NCBI GenBank assembly: GCA_028554755.1
Contig: JAPTOF010000014.1
Coordinates: forward strand, 248,001 to 312,000
DNA: 64,000 nt
Direction: 5' to 3'
DNA from: Cordia subcordata
Lineage: Eukaryota > Streptophyta > Magnoliopsida > Boraginales > Cordiaceae
The stretch's first letter is position 1; the number at the start of each line of letters is the position of its first letter. The notes under the pieces were generated by a model that saw nothing but the letters and a program-made list of their open reading frames with translations, was not told the DNA's origin and ran no database searches. A program made the translations under genes and the position numbers. Shown here one piece after another: positions 22,309 to 33,600 of the stretch.

Positions 22309-22588
22309 GATGGGAAAAAAGGAAAAAAGAGGAGGAAGTAAGGTTCAAGATGATGAAATTTCTAGAGAGAAGGGAGAGCATTCTAGCTAGAGAGAGAAGT
22401 TCCTTCAAGTCCCATTGAAGTTTTCTCTGGGGGAGTCCAAAATGATATGATAATTGGAAGATTGCAAAGAATAATCTTGTCACTGTTTTCCTATGTTATA
22501 TCTTTGACTTGGAGGGTTATGTATGGTCTTTTGTACTAAATTGAAATTGAAATAAAATTTCTCACTTACTCCACAAAAAACAAAAAAA

Positions 22589-22674
22589 GATCACCATTCT
22601 CCTTCTTGATAGCATGAATTGTTTTTTAATAAGTCTTCCCTTGATGGCATTATGAAAGAACCTTGTATTCGCAT
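22589..22674 (-). pseudogene. X ORF2 fragment between I and P
   Basis: About 28 codons of the linker region of X read on the minus strand (NGYANTRFFHNAIKGR and the following residues). Left neighbour I ends in poly(A). The right edge aaccttgtattcgcat (22659-22674) is the TSD of P, repeated at 34726-34741, where X continues. Confidence 0.85.
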
Positions 22675-22749
22675 ACCCATTTTTAAACCTTTCAGACACA
22701 TACCTAAACACTTCTTCCAACCCGTCCCATAGCCCTTCCCCTTGGATTC

Positions 22750-24793
22750 ATGGGAAAGAAAAAGAAGAGCTCATCTCCATCTTGACAAAGTGCAAGAATC
22801 CTTGCAAAAAAAACAAGTGCTGGATAGTTCTTCAAAAGCTCCTTCAGTCAAGAGTTTCAATGAGGAGGTGGATTTAGCCTCTTCTTCTTCTTCTTTTGAG
22901 AGAGAAGATGCCTCATCCACCTCTAGCAAGGAATTCAAAGAAGTTTTTGAAGCACTTGAATCAGGTCATTCTTATAAGGAACATCTTGAAATTCAAAATA
23001 GAACAAAGGCCGAGTTGGTTTGTAGTCTCACCCATAAGTCTCGATCACGCTCCCCTCCCACTCCTTGTTCAAGAAAAGGTTCAAGCCATTGCTCAACCGA
23101 AATGGACCTTGAAGCATCAGCCGAGCTGGAGATAATTGAGCAAGAAGGTCAACTCTATTGCACACGACATTATAGCCGAAAAGGAGCTTGGAGAGGATGA
23201 GCAGTCTTTACCCGATGGTCTTAGGGCAGTGCATCGACCGGTTAATAGGCTTGTGTCTGAAAATGCTGACCCTTTTACTGTGCATGGCAGCAATATTTCG
23301 GCCTCATCCAATCATATCTCGACAAAGACTTAGCAGCCCATGGAATTCAAAAGTTAACACTGCCCACCCTTGAAGATTTCCCTCCACTTTTGCCAAATCA
23401 TTTTCAAAATGACGTGGCTGCCAACAAAGCTGAAAATGCCACACAAACAAGGAGTACAAGTCAGCAACTCTCACACCTCAACCCAAATCTTCCACGGTCA
23501 GAAGCTTCCCTTGCCAAGGACGACCACTTCTCCAACAACTCTCTATCTTTGGGTACTGATCTTGGCAAGCAAAATTATAGCAAAGCTAACGTACCTCAAC
23601 AAAATGCTCAAGGAAACAATGCTCCTCCCAAAGCAAGGGCTCCCAGCCACCAAAATGCTTGGACAAAGTCACCTAAACTAAGGTATGAACCCTCCACAAA
23701 TAGCCCTACTCTTGATTGGGGAGGTGTGTTTGCTGAACATATGGCTACCAATCTCAAATTTGATGAAATGCATGAGTTTAATATTATTGATGGAAAAAGA
23801 GAAGTTGCTGACCCCCCGGAGGATCTTTATGATGAAGGAGATTGTTTTTGGTCACATTGTCTTGTGGGACAATTCTTAGGTGCCCCCCCCCCCACCATTC
23901 TTCCTCATAAGAAACATGGTTGAGTTTGCATGGAAGAAATTTGGCAAAATTGATATCCACACCAAAGGAAAGGGCCTTTTTGTTTTCAAATTTGAGAAAG
24001 AGGAATTCTGTCAAAAAGTCCTCCAACAACTTTGGCATGTTAATCATAGACCACTTTTGTTGAGAAAATGGGAACCTAATCTTGAATTCATCAATTTGGC
24101 CAGCAATAAAGTTCCCATTTGGGTGAAGCTTTGGAATGTTCCAATGAGTCTTTACTCCAAAAGAGGACTTGGTTATGTTGCTTCATTCATTAGAAACCCA
24201 ATTCAAATGGATGCCTCACCGACTCAAGAAGGAATTTAGAATTTGCTAGAATTTGTATTGAAGTTGACTTGGAAGGAAACCTTCCAAATGTTATTTTCCC
24301 AAAACTTCGAAATGGTTCAAGGGCAAGGGTGGATGTTGAATATGCATGGAAGCCAAGCAAATGCACCCATTGCAAATGGTTGGGCATGTTGAAGGGAATT
24401 GTCCCTTGAAGACTAAATTACATACTAGCGACCAGGCCCAAATGCATACCACAAGGCACAACCCTAAGATCCATAACGAATGGCAAGTTGTGGGCAAGAA
24501 GCAAAGTCCATTGAAGGATCCAAAACCAAGTAAAGAGTCTCTTGTGAATGATAATGTCACCAAAGCTATGGAAGACAGCATTCGGCCTTCAAGTCCCAAG
24601 GTTAATCTTGATCCCTCGTTCTCCCATAAAGTCAACTCAAATCCTTTTGGGATACTTAACCATGATGAGGAAAATGAAAATGAGGGTCAAAATCAGTTTA
24701 AGCATGAGGGGAATGGGGATAAGGTTAAGGGAAGAAGCCCTAATTTACATGTGAATCATGATCCGGGATTGATGATCCTCCCCTACTTCTCGA
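22750..24793 (+). pseudogene. P ORF1: DUF4283 and CCHC protein, broken
   Basis: ATG at 22750 opens MGKKKKSSSPS followed by a stop. The spacer is readable from 22742 to 23200 in another frame. After more frame changes come GGVFAEHMATNLKFDE and DUF4283 (about 23800-24240): CLVGQFLGAPPP, then a +1 shift in a run of 11 C (23883-23893), RNMVEFAWKKFGKIDIHTKGKGLFVFKF, VPIWVKLWNVPMSLYSKRGLGYVAS. The knuckle is shifted and lacks one base (CTHCKWLGMLKGIVP in the read frame, about 24363-24405). ORF1 sequence now runs on in frame into ORF2 because of an indel. It is a non-functional relative of U ORF1. Confidence 0.85.
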
Positions 24794-27700
24794 TGAATTT
24801 TTGCTCTTGGAATATTAGGGGTCTTAATTCCCCTAATAAACAAAAAGAAGTTAAGTTGCTGATCACAAAACACCACTTGGATTTCTTTTGCCTTTTGGAG
24901 AATAAAGTCGTGGGAAATGATAGCATCAACCATATTAGTTCCAGTTTTGACAATCTTGGCTTTGGAAATTATTTGGATGATATGATCAAAGGAGAATTTG
25001 GCTGTTTTGGAGGAAGAACATCCAAGCTACTTTCATTGATTCTTGTGAACAAGGCATTCTCTTCAATTTTGATGACCATCTTCACAAGTCTATCTTTGTT
25101 GCCTTTGTCTATGGTAGTAATGAAGCCTCTAAAAGAAGCATTATTTGGAGCAAGCTTGAACTTTGGTGCTCTTGGTGTTTAAATAGTGACTTTTGCATTA
25201 TGGGTGATTTCAATGAAGTCTTGCAAAGTGGAGACAAATCTAGCACATCAGCCATTCCAAGAAGTGCTAAAGACTTTATTAGATTGGTGGCTAAAGCAAA
25301 CTTGCAAGAAGCTAAAACTCATGGCCCCCACTTCACTTGGACATATAAGGGTAATGAATTAAACTTCTTGGCAAGCAAAATTGATAGGGCATTGGTGAAC
25401 GCAAATTGGATTCAAAACTATCAACATTCTCTCCTTTTGGTGGATAATCCGGGCATATCCAACCATTGCCCTCTTATCATGCAGTATTGTAAGTCTTGGG
25501 AATCTTCTCCTAAACCTTTTAAATTCTACAATGCATGGACTTCTCATTCGGATTTCTTGAAAATTGTGGATGAACATTGGAGTACACGGGTTTTTGGTAC
25601 CCTAATGTTCAAGCTCTTTCAAAAGCAAAAACTTCTCAAGAAAGCTCTCAAATTGTTTGATAAAAGACATTTTGCTTGTATTCCGAACACCATCAAGGAG
25701 CTTCGGGAGGAGCTAAGTGCTGTCCAAAATGTCCTCTACAATGGTGAACACAACAACTATATTTTTGACAAGGAAAGAAGCATTTTGACCAAATTGGAAG
25801 ATCTTGAAACCTCCTATAAATCCATGCTCATACAAAAGTCCAGACTTGATTGGATCAAAGAAGGTGATACAAACTCAAAATTTTTCCACAATATGGTTCG
25901 GCAACACAGGTACAAAAACTCCATCAAAGCACTCAAGAATGAGAATGGGCAACTTCTTTTAGAGGATTTTGAAGTGAAAGAGGAAGTCATTGGTTACTAT
26001 AAAAATCTCCTCGGCACAAGATCCTCCTCTCATGTTCATGTGGATTTTCTTAAGGAGATCATTGGAAGACATATCGATGATGAATTCGCTGCCAGCACTA
26101 TTGCACCTATCACAAGAGAGGAAATCAAATCCACACTCTTCTCCCTAAATCCAAACAAAAGCCCGGGTCCCGATGGCTACACTTCCCAATTCTATAAGGT
26201 TGCTTGGGAGATTGTTGGAGAAGATGTTATTAGTGCAATAAGTTCTTTCTTTGATTCTTGCAAGCTTCTCAAGGAGGTAAACTCTACCATCATTACTCTT
26301 GTGCCTAAAGTTTCCAACCCTTCCATGGTCAAAGATTTCAGACCCATCTCTTGCTGCAACACAATCTATAAATGCATATCCAAGATCATTGCAAATAGAC
26401 TTAAACATTGCTTGCCACAAATCATTTCATGGAACCAATCAGCATTCATCAAAAATAGACTTATCCATGAAAACATTCTTATTGCTCATGATATTTTAAG
26501 AGGTTACTCAAGGAGGCATATTTCACCAAGGTGCTCCATCAAAGTTGATATCATGAAAGCTTTTGATTCCCTTAATTGGAACTTCATCGAGTCCACTCTC
26601 CTTGCTTTTGGCTTCCCAAGAAAATTTGTTGACTAGATTATGGTTTGCGTTACTACCCCAAGCTTCTCAGTTGCTATTAATGGTGGGTTGGAAGGCTTCT
26701 TCTTTGGTGGAAATGGTATTAGACAAGGTGACCCCATCTCTCCATATATTTTTGTTCTTTGCATGGAGGTTCTTTCTTGTCTTCTAAATGGGCTGGACAG
26801 CAAGCTTGGCTTTCATTTTCATCCAAAATGTGGGTGCCTAAAGCTTAATCATCTTTGTTTTGCTGATGATCTTTTTATCTTTTGCAAAGGGAACTTAAGA
26901 TCCATTGAATGCATTATGGGTACATTGGAAACTTCTCAAGTCTTTCTGGGCTGAAAATCAATAACTCAAAAAGTGTGATCTTCTTTGGTGGGGTAAGCAA
27001 TGATACTAAACTCGCTATCTTGGAGCGGGTTGGGTTTAAAGAAGGTGAGCTACCAACACGTTACTTGGGCATCCCCCTTGTCTCAAGAAAGCTTAGAAAA
27101 GCTGATTGCCTACCTCTTTTTGAGAAAATTTCAGCTAGAATTGATACTTGGTGCAATAATTGGCTCTCTTTTGCGGGAAGACTTGTCTTGATCAAATCCA
27201 CTCTCATCCAAATTTGTGCTTTTTGGGCAAGTGCCACCCTCCTTCCCAAAAGTGTTGTGTCATCCATTGAATCAAAATTCAAGGCATTTTTATGGAGAGG
27301 AACTGGTCCTAAAGTAGCTTGGAGGGATCTTTGCCTCCCATTTCATGAAGGTGGACTTGGGATTCGTAAAATTGATGAAATCAACAAAGTTTGCTTGCTG
27401 AAATCTTTTTGGAGGATGTATGCTGAAAAGAGCACACTTTGGAGCCAATGGATTCACTCAAATTATATCAAAAACTCCTCAATTTGGACCATGCAAGCCC
27501 CCAAGGATGCTAGTTGGATTATTAAGGCACTCCTGAATTGCCGAGTTGAGGCAAAGAAATTCATTAAACATAACATTGGCAATGGAGCTAATACACTCTT
27601 TTGGATTGATAATTGGCATAAGGAGGGCTCCCTTTTGGAATTTTGGAGCAATACACTCCCAAACCCGCCCCTCCTTGCAAAGGTTAGTGATCTCTTCACA

Positions 27701-27877
27701 AATGGTAGATGGAATTGGCCAATTCACCTCTCTCATATTGACAGCCCTAGCTTTGTTATTAATGACACTAGCTTGGATAAGATAGGCTGGAATCTCTCAC
27801 CTAATGAGGAGTTCACCTTCAAGCACACTTGGGAGCACATTAGAAGGAAGGGAGACAATTTTGAGGGCCATAACATT

Positions 27878-28271
27878 ATTTGGCACAAAAAGCATAGTCC
27901 AAGACATAGTTTCATCGTTTGGCTTGCATTCCTTGATCGTCTCAATACAAAATTCAGATTGCTACATTGGGGATTTAACATCAATCCCACATGCATCTTC
28001 TGCTTTATGGGTTGTGAAACGAGAGACCATCTCTTCTTTGAATGTTGCTTTACTAGGAGAATTTGGAGAATTGTATTTGGCACAAAAAGCATAGTCCAAG
28101 ACATAGTTTCATCATTTGGCTTGCATTCCTTGATCGTCTCAATACAAAATTCAGATTGCTACATTGGGGATTTAACATCAATCCCACATGCATCTTCTGC
28201 TTTATGGGTTGTGAAACGAGAGACCATCTCTTCTTTGAATGTTGCTTTACTAGGAGAATTTTGGAGAAAAG
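27878..28271 (+). repeat. 197-bp tandem duplication in P zf-RVT region
   Basis: The segment starting atttggcacaaaaagc at 27878 is repeated from 28075, almost identically. Because 197 is not a multiple of 3, the second copy is read in another frame (VFGTKSIVQD in place of the copy-1 reading). An extra T in GGAGAATTTTGG near 28260 returns the reading to the original frame (RKGLCISLVPENL). The open frame therefore runs through both copies. Confidence 0.9.
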
Positions 28272-28397
28272 GCCTTTGCATCTCTCTTGTCCCGGAGAAT
28301 CTGATTTCTTGGAACGAAATCATTACTTATATAAAAAAAGATAGACATATTAGCATAATGATTTAGAGGAGGTCTTTTGCGGTTGCCTCACGATTTT

Positions 28398-28563
28398 TTT
28401 CTCTCTCTACCATGATTTCTCTCTTCCTTCTCTCTAACTTTTCGTCCACCACCTTCTCTTGCTGCCACCACCAAAACAGCCCATCCTCCATTGTTTCCAC
28501 CTTCAATATTCTCCATCTTTAAACCTAAACACTCTTCCTTTCTCTCCTCCATCTTTTCAAATC
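28398..28563 (+). promoter_or_regulatory. U 5' terminus and 5' UTR
   Basis: TTTCTCTCTCTACCATGATTTC at 28398 onward, nearly the same as DD (62977) and similar to W (46966). It is pyrimidine-rich throughout. The small ATG inside CTACCATG would open only a short upstream reading frame. It is presumed to be the internal promoter. Confidence 0.55.
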
Positions 28564-30689
28564 ATGGGTAAGAAGAAGAAAGTCTCTTCACCTACACGTT
28601 CTAGTGCTAGGCTACATGCAAAAAAGCAAGCTAAGGAGTCCATCTCTAAAGCACAAGCTAGTTCATCTTCTTCTCAAAATGAGGTTGACTCGGCCTCTTC
28701 ACCTCTTGCTAGTGGAGATGCTCAATCAACCTCAAGTTTGGTTTTCAAAGAAGTCTATGAAGCCCTTGAAGCTGGTTCATCTTTTAAAGAGCATGTTGAT
28801 AAACAAAACAAAGCAAAGGTCGACTCAGTAAAAAGTCTTGCAAATCATTCAAAAGCACGATCTCCTCCCTCTCCAAAGGATAATATGGATGTTGGTCCAT
28901 GCACAAAGCAATCTGAAATGGCGCTCTCAAAACTTCTCTTTCACTCACCATGTCAAAGCTCCTCTTGTTCTAGCCCTAGTAGCCCGATTGCATATGGTCA
29001 TCAAAGTAACTTCCATGGGCAGCAAGAAACTTCAGCTCTTTTGCTTGAAAATGCTTCAGCCGAAGATGGGAGAAAAGTTGAAAATAGGGTTTTACCCGAT
29101 GGACAAACACTGAATGATGCTATCATCCAGGGGTTAAAACACCTCCCCCCTGATCTTGTTAGTGACTTTTCAGGTCAAACAAAGCTCTTTTTGACAGCAC
29201 AACATGGATGTGACACATTGCAAATAGATCCCACCATCCCAAATGCTGCCCCACGTGATTTGCAAGCTGATTTGCAAGCTGATTTCCCTCCACTTAAAAG
29301 TCAAAATACTGGTCAAAATATGCCAAATCAGCAACTTATTTTTGCTGAAGTGGACGCCACACAAGCCATGACTACAAAGCTTTCAAACGCTGAAAAACAA
29401 AGCTCCACATATTTGGAATAGCAAAGAGCAAAACCACCTTCAAGAGGCGCTGACCATGCACAAGGTAATTTCAACTTTCCAAATTCAAATGATGAAGAAA
29501 GGAAGATCTATGATGAAGGAAAAAGCCCGTCTTTTATTGCTAGGCATAATCAAGTTCATACATCCAGCCACTATAATGCTTGGAAAAAACCACTTAGACC
29601 AAGATTTGAGCCTAGTGCAAATAATCCTTCTTCTGATTGGGGTGGTGTGTTTGCTGAACATCTCAATACTAATCTTAAATTTGATGAAGAGCATGTTTTC
29701 AATTTGGTTAATGGAAATAGAGAAGTGGTCGACCCCCCGGAGGATATTTATGAAGAGGGGAATAAATTTTGGAATCATTGCCTTGTTGGACAATTCTTAG
29801 GTGCCCCCCCCCTCACCCTTCTTTCTCATCAAAAACATGGTGGAACTTGTTTGGAAGAAATTTGGCAAGGTTGATATTCATACAAAAGGAAAGGGTCTCT
29901 ACATTTTCAGATTTGAAAAAGAAGAGTTTTGCCAAAAAATTCTTCAACAACTTTGGCATGTTAATCATAGGCCTCTTTTGTTAAGGAAATGGGAACCTAA
30001 CCTTGAATTTGTTAACCTTTCTTCCAAAAGAGTGCCTTTATGGGTTAAACTTTGGGATGTTCCAATGAGCCTCTACTCAACAAGAGGACTCGGGTATATT
30101 GCCTCCTTCATTGGAAAACCAATCCAAATGGATGACTCACTGATTCAAGAAGAAATTTGGAGTTTGCAAGAGTTTGCATTGAAGTTGACTTGGAGGAAAG
30201 TCTTCCGGATGTTGTTTTCCCAAAGCTTATGAACGGATCAAAGGCAAAAGTCATGGTGGAATATGCATGGAAGCCAACAAAATGTTCTCAATGTAAAGTT
30301 GTTGGCCATGTGGAGGATCATTGCCCTTAAAACCTAAAGCACAATCTCAAAAGCAACCTCCAAAACAGCCATCAAAAACTCACTATGAATGGCAACCCGT
30401 GAGCAAAAAAGCTCCTCTTAAGATCTCTCAAGAAGATGGACCCTCTCCAAAAGCTAAGGAATCTTTTTCTAATCATTCTTTTGCTAGGGTTCCTCTTGAC
30501 CCCTCAAGCTCGAAAACGAAGCACCCAAATAGTTTTGAAGTCCTCGGCCATGTGGGAGAAGCCGAAATTGGGAATCAAAATCACCTTGTTCAGAATTATT
30601 GTGTTGATGAATTGGGAAAAGATGGTTTGTCAAATGCAAATAGCAACCATGATTTTGAGCCTAGTGCTCCTCCTATACCCCCTCAATGA
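28564..30689 (+). pseudogene. U ORF1: DUF4283 and CCHC protein, few frameshifts
   Basis: MGKKKKVSSPTRSSARLHAKK start, then a 286-codon open block of Ser-rich spacer (SSSSSQNEVDSASSP, FKEVYEALEAGSS, PPSPKDNMDVGPC) to a stop at 29421. The next block holds NAWKKPLRPRFEPS, GGVFAEHLNTNLKFDEEH and HCLVGQFLGAPP. A +1 shift lies in a run of nine C at about 29803-29811. DUF4283 continues (KNMVELVWKKFGKVDIHTKGK, RPLLLRKWEPNLEF, LWDVPMSLYSTRGLGYIAS). A further shift lies near 30135. The knuckle CSQCKVVGHVEDHC is at about 30284-30325. The C-terminus ends PSAPPIPPQ with TGA at 30687-30689, overlapping the ORF2 start. It is expected to bind LINE RNA. Confidence 0.9.
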
Positions 30690-33600
30690 ATTTTTGCTCA
30701 TGGAATATTAGGGGATTTAACTCCCCCAATAAGTAAAAGGAAGCAAAGTTGCTGAACAATAAATACCACTTGGATATTCTTTGCCTTTTGGACAACAAGG
30801 TGGTTAGTGCTGAAAATATCAATCTCATTAGTGCTCATTTTGAAAAATTTGGTTTTTCAAACTACATGGATGATATTATCAAGGGGCGGATTTGGCTTTT
30901 TTGGAAGAAAGGGATTAAAGCAACTTGGATTGACTCATGTGACCAAGCTTTGCTCTTTAATTTTGATGATCATGTTCATAAATCCTTCTTTGTTGCCTTC
31001 ATCTATGGCCACAATGAAGCTTCAAAAAGATATGAACTTTGGAGGAAGCTTGAGTATTGGTGTACTTGGTGTGATGAACATGACCTATGTCTCATGGGGG
31101 ATTTCAATGAGGTCTTACATTGTGGAGAAAAATCAAACACTTTATCTATCCCAAAGAGTGCTGGTGCGTTCAAGAACTTTGTTGCTAAAGCAAAGTTACA
31201 AGAAGCAAATGCTCATGGTCCACGTTTTACTTGGTAAAATAAAAGCCATAATCAAAACTACTTGGCTAGCAAGCTCGATAGAGCTCTCATCAATGGAACT
31301 TGGCTGCACAATTACCAACACTCTTTTCTTTTGATTGCTAGCCCCGGAGTCTCTGATCATTGCCCCCTTATCATGCAAACATGTAAGTCTTGGAAATCCT
31401 CACCAAAGCCTTTCAAATTTTATAATGTTTGGACCTCTCATTTGGATTTCCTCAAACTTGTTGAAGAAAATTGGTGTACACGGGTCTTTGGTACACCAAT
31501 GTACATCCTTTATCAAAAGCAAAAAGCTTTAAAAATAGCTCTCAAATCCTTTGATAAGGAGCACTTTGCTGCCATACCTTTTGCCATCAAAAAGCTTAAG
31601 GAAGAGCTGGATAGTGTGCAACTTTTTCTCCTTAATGGTGAGCGAGATTTTTCTCTCATTGATAAGGAAAAACGCATTTTGAGCACATTGGAGGAACTTG
31701 AAGCAAAACATAAATCCATCCTCTTTCAAAAATCGAGACTTAATTGGATCAAGGATGGAGACGCAAACACAAAGTTTTTCCATAATGTTGTTAAAGGTAG
31801 GAGGCTCAAAAATACTATCCATGCCATCAAGAATGAGGAGGGTCATATTCTTATTGAAGAAGCTAAAGTTAAGGATGAATTCATTGGCTATTTCAAAAGC
31901 TTCTTGGTGCTGATTCTTCCACAACCATCAATGTGGATCTTTTGAGAAATATCTTTGACAAGCAAATTGATCAAGATGTTGCTGCCACCACCATTGCACC
32001 TATCACAAATGAAGAAATCAAGGAGGCACTTTTTTCACTCAACCCAAACAAAAGCCCAGGTCCGGATGGATATACATCTCATTTCTACAAGGCTGCTTGG
32101 GAGATTGTGGGTAATGATGTCCTAAATGCAATCAAATCTTTCTTTGACTCTAGCAAGCTACTTAAAGAGGTAAATGCCACTATCATTGCTCTTGTGCCCA
32201 AAACCTCAAATCCTTCCATGGTCAAGGATTATAGGCCTATTTCTTGCTGTAATACTATCTACAAGTGCATTTCTAAGATCATTGCAAATAGGTTAAAATC
32301 TTGCTTATCACACATTATCTCATGGAATCAATCAGCCTTCATGAAGGGTAGACTCATCCATGAAAATATTCTTATGGCACATGACATTTTGAGAGGTTAT
32401 CAAAGGAGACATATCACTTCAAGATGTGCTTTTAAAGTCGACATCATGAAAGCTTTTGATTCCTTAAATTGGAGATTCATTGAATGCACCCTTTTTGCTT
32501 TTGGCTTCCCCAAAAAGTTTGTGGGCTGGATTATGGAGTGCATTAAAACTCCTAGTTTTTGCATTGCCCTAAATGGAGGATTGGAAGGATATTTCTTTGG
32601 TACAAATGGCATTCGGCAAGGAGATCCCATCTCCTCTTACATTTTTGTTCTTTGTATGGAGGTGCTTACATGCATGCTAAACAACTTGGCTTCTAATCCG
32701 AGGTTTCACTTCCACCCAAAGTGTGGGAGCATCAAGTTTAATCATCTTTGTTTTGCAGATGATCTTTTTATCTTTTGTAGAGGGGATATGTATTCAACTG
32801 ATTGTATCATGAGCACATTGAAGACTTTCTCAACTTATTCAGGGCTGGTTGTAAGTAATGCAAAGAGTGTGTTCTTCCTTGGAGGGGCCTCAAATGAAGA
32901 GAAAAGAGCAATTATGAATAGAATTGGGTTTCAAGAGGGTGAGCTTCCAATCCGTTACTTGGGCATTCCACTTGTTTCAAGAAAGCTTAGGAAGAATGAT
33001 TGCTGTCCACTCTTGGAAAAAATCAACTCTAAGCTTGATTCATGGAGTAATAATTGGCTTTCTTTTGCTGGAAGACTAGTGCTCATCAAATCCGTCCTCC
33101 TCCAAATTTGTGCTTATTGGGCAAATGCTTTTCTCTTACCAAAAGGTGTTGTGGCAGCCATTGAGTCAAAATTTAAAGCTTTTTTGTGGAGAGGAACTGG
33201 TCCAAAGGTGGCGTGGAAGGAAGTTTGTCTCCCTTTTCAAGAGGGTGGACTTGGTATTCGGAGCATTGAAGAGGTGAATCTTACATACATGCTGAAAATT
33301 TTTTGGAGGAGTTATGCTATTAAAGATTCACTTTGGAGTCAATGGGTTCATGCCAACTATATCAAAGACTCTTCAATTTGGATGTTACATATTCCCAAGG
33401 ATGTTAGTTGGGTTTTCAAAACTCTTCTTGGCTGCCGTGTTTTGGCAAGGAGATATATCCAACACAAGATTGGCAATGGAGCAAGCACCTTCTTTTGGAT
33501 TGACAATTGGCACAAGGACGGCCTTCTTCTTGAGCATTGGACTAACACAATTCCATATCCCCCACTTCATTCAAAGGTTAGTGATATTTTCACAAATGGT

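Larger units (their letters stand above)
19813..22472 (-). mobile_element. Element Q: ORF1-only LINE inside I
   Basis: 2660-bp minus-strand element flanked by the 17-bp TSD aatcttgtcactgtttt (19796-19812 and 22473-22489). It has poly(T) and GCGGGTTAAGTAAG at the left, a 3' UTR with hairpin, ORF1 (22308 down to 19998), a 5' UTR with TTCTCTCTCTAG (22387-22398, minus) and 74 nt of extra sequence before the TSD. No ORF2 is present. Its DUF4283 is closer to the autonomous type than that of I and R, so ORF1-only elements may have formed more than once. Confidence 0.92.
19789..22516 (+). other. 3' hairpin of I, loop occupied by Q
   Basis: CCCTCCAAATC at 19789-19799 pairs with GACTTGGAGGG at 22506-22516 (10 of 11 positions). 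With Q and one TSD copy removed the loop is 29 nt and the stem ends 57 nt before the poly(A). The stem sequence differs from that of Q and R, but the geometry is the same. Q integrated in the loop. Confidence 0.65.
17033..22588 (+). mobile_element. Element I: ORF1-only LINE inside X, split by Q
   Basis: Sequence 17033-19812 plus 22490-22588, about 2.88 kb. It has the CT-rich 5' terminus, a 5' UTR, a full-length ORF1 (17138-19705) and then directly a short T-rich 3' UTR and the tail CTCACTTACTCCAC-poly(A). There is no ORF2 and no trace of endonuclease or RT. It sits in X between the codons for NGD and LIKAS of the ORF2 linker; only about 2 bp could be a TSD. Q is inserted in its 3' UTR. Confidence 0.88.

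Noticed and set aside
23876..23900. Programmed frameshifting in ORF1
   Set aside because: The shift is absent in W, F, G and Q, and ORF1 domains before and after it are in one frame there; homopolymer slippage or sequencing error is simpler.
26909..28366. A 485-codon ORF and other long ORFs as host genes
   Set aside because: They are parts of LINE ORF2 (RT thumb, zf-RVT) within TSD-bounded elements. The 485-codon one is extended only by the 197-bp duplication and runs into U's 5' extension.
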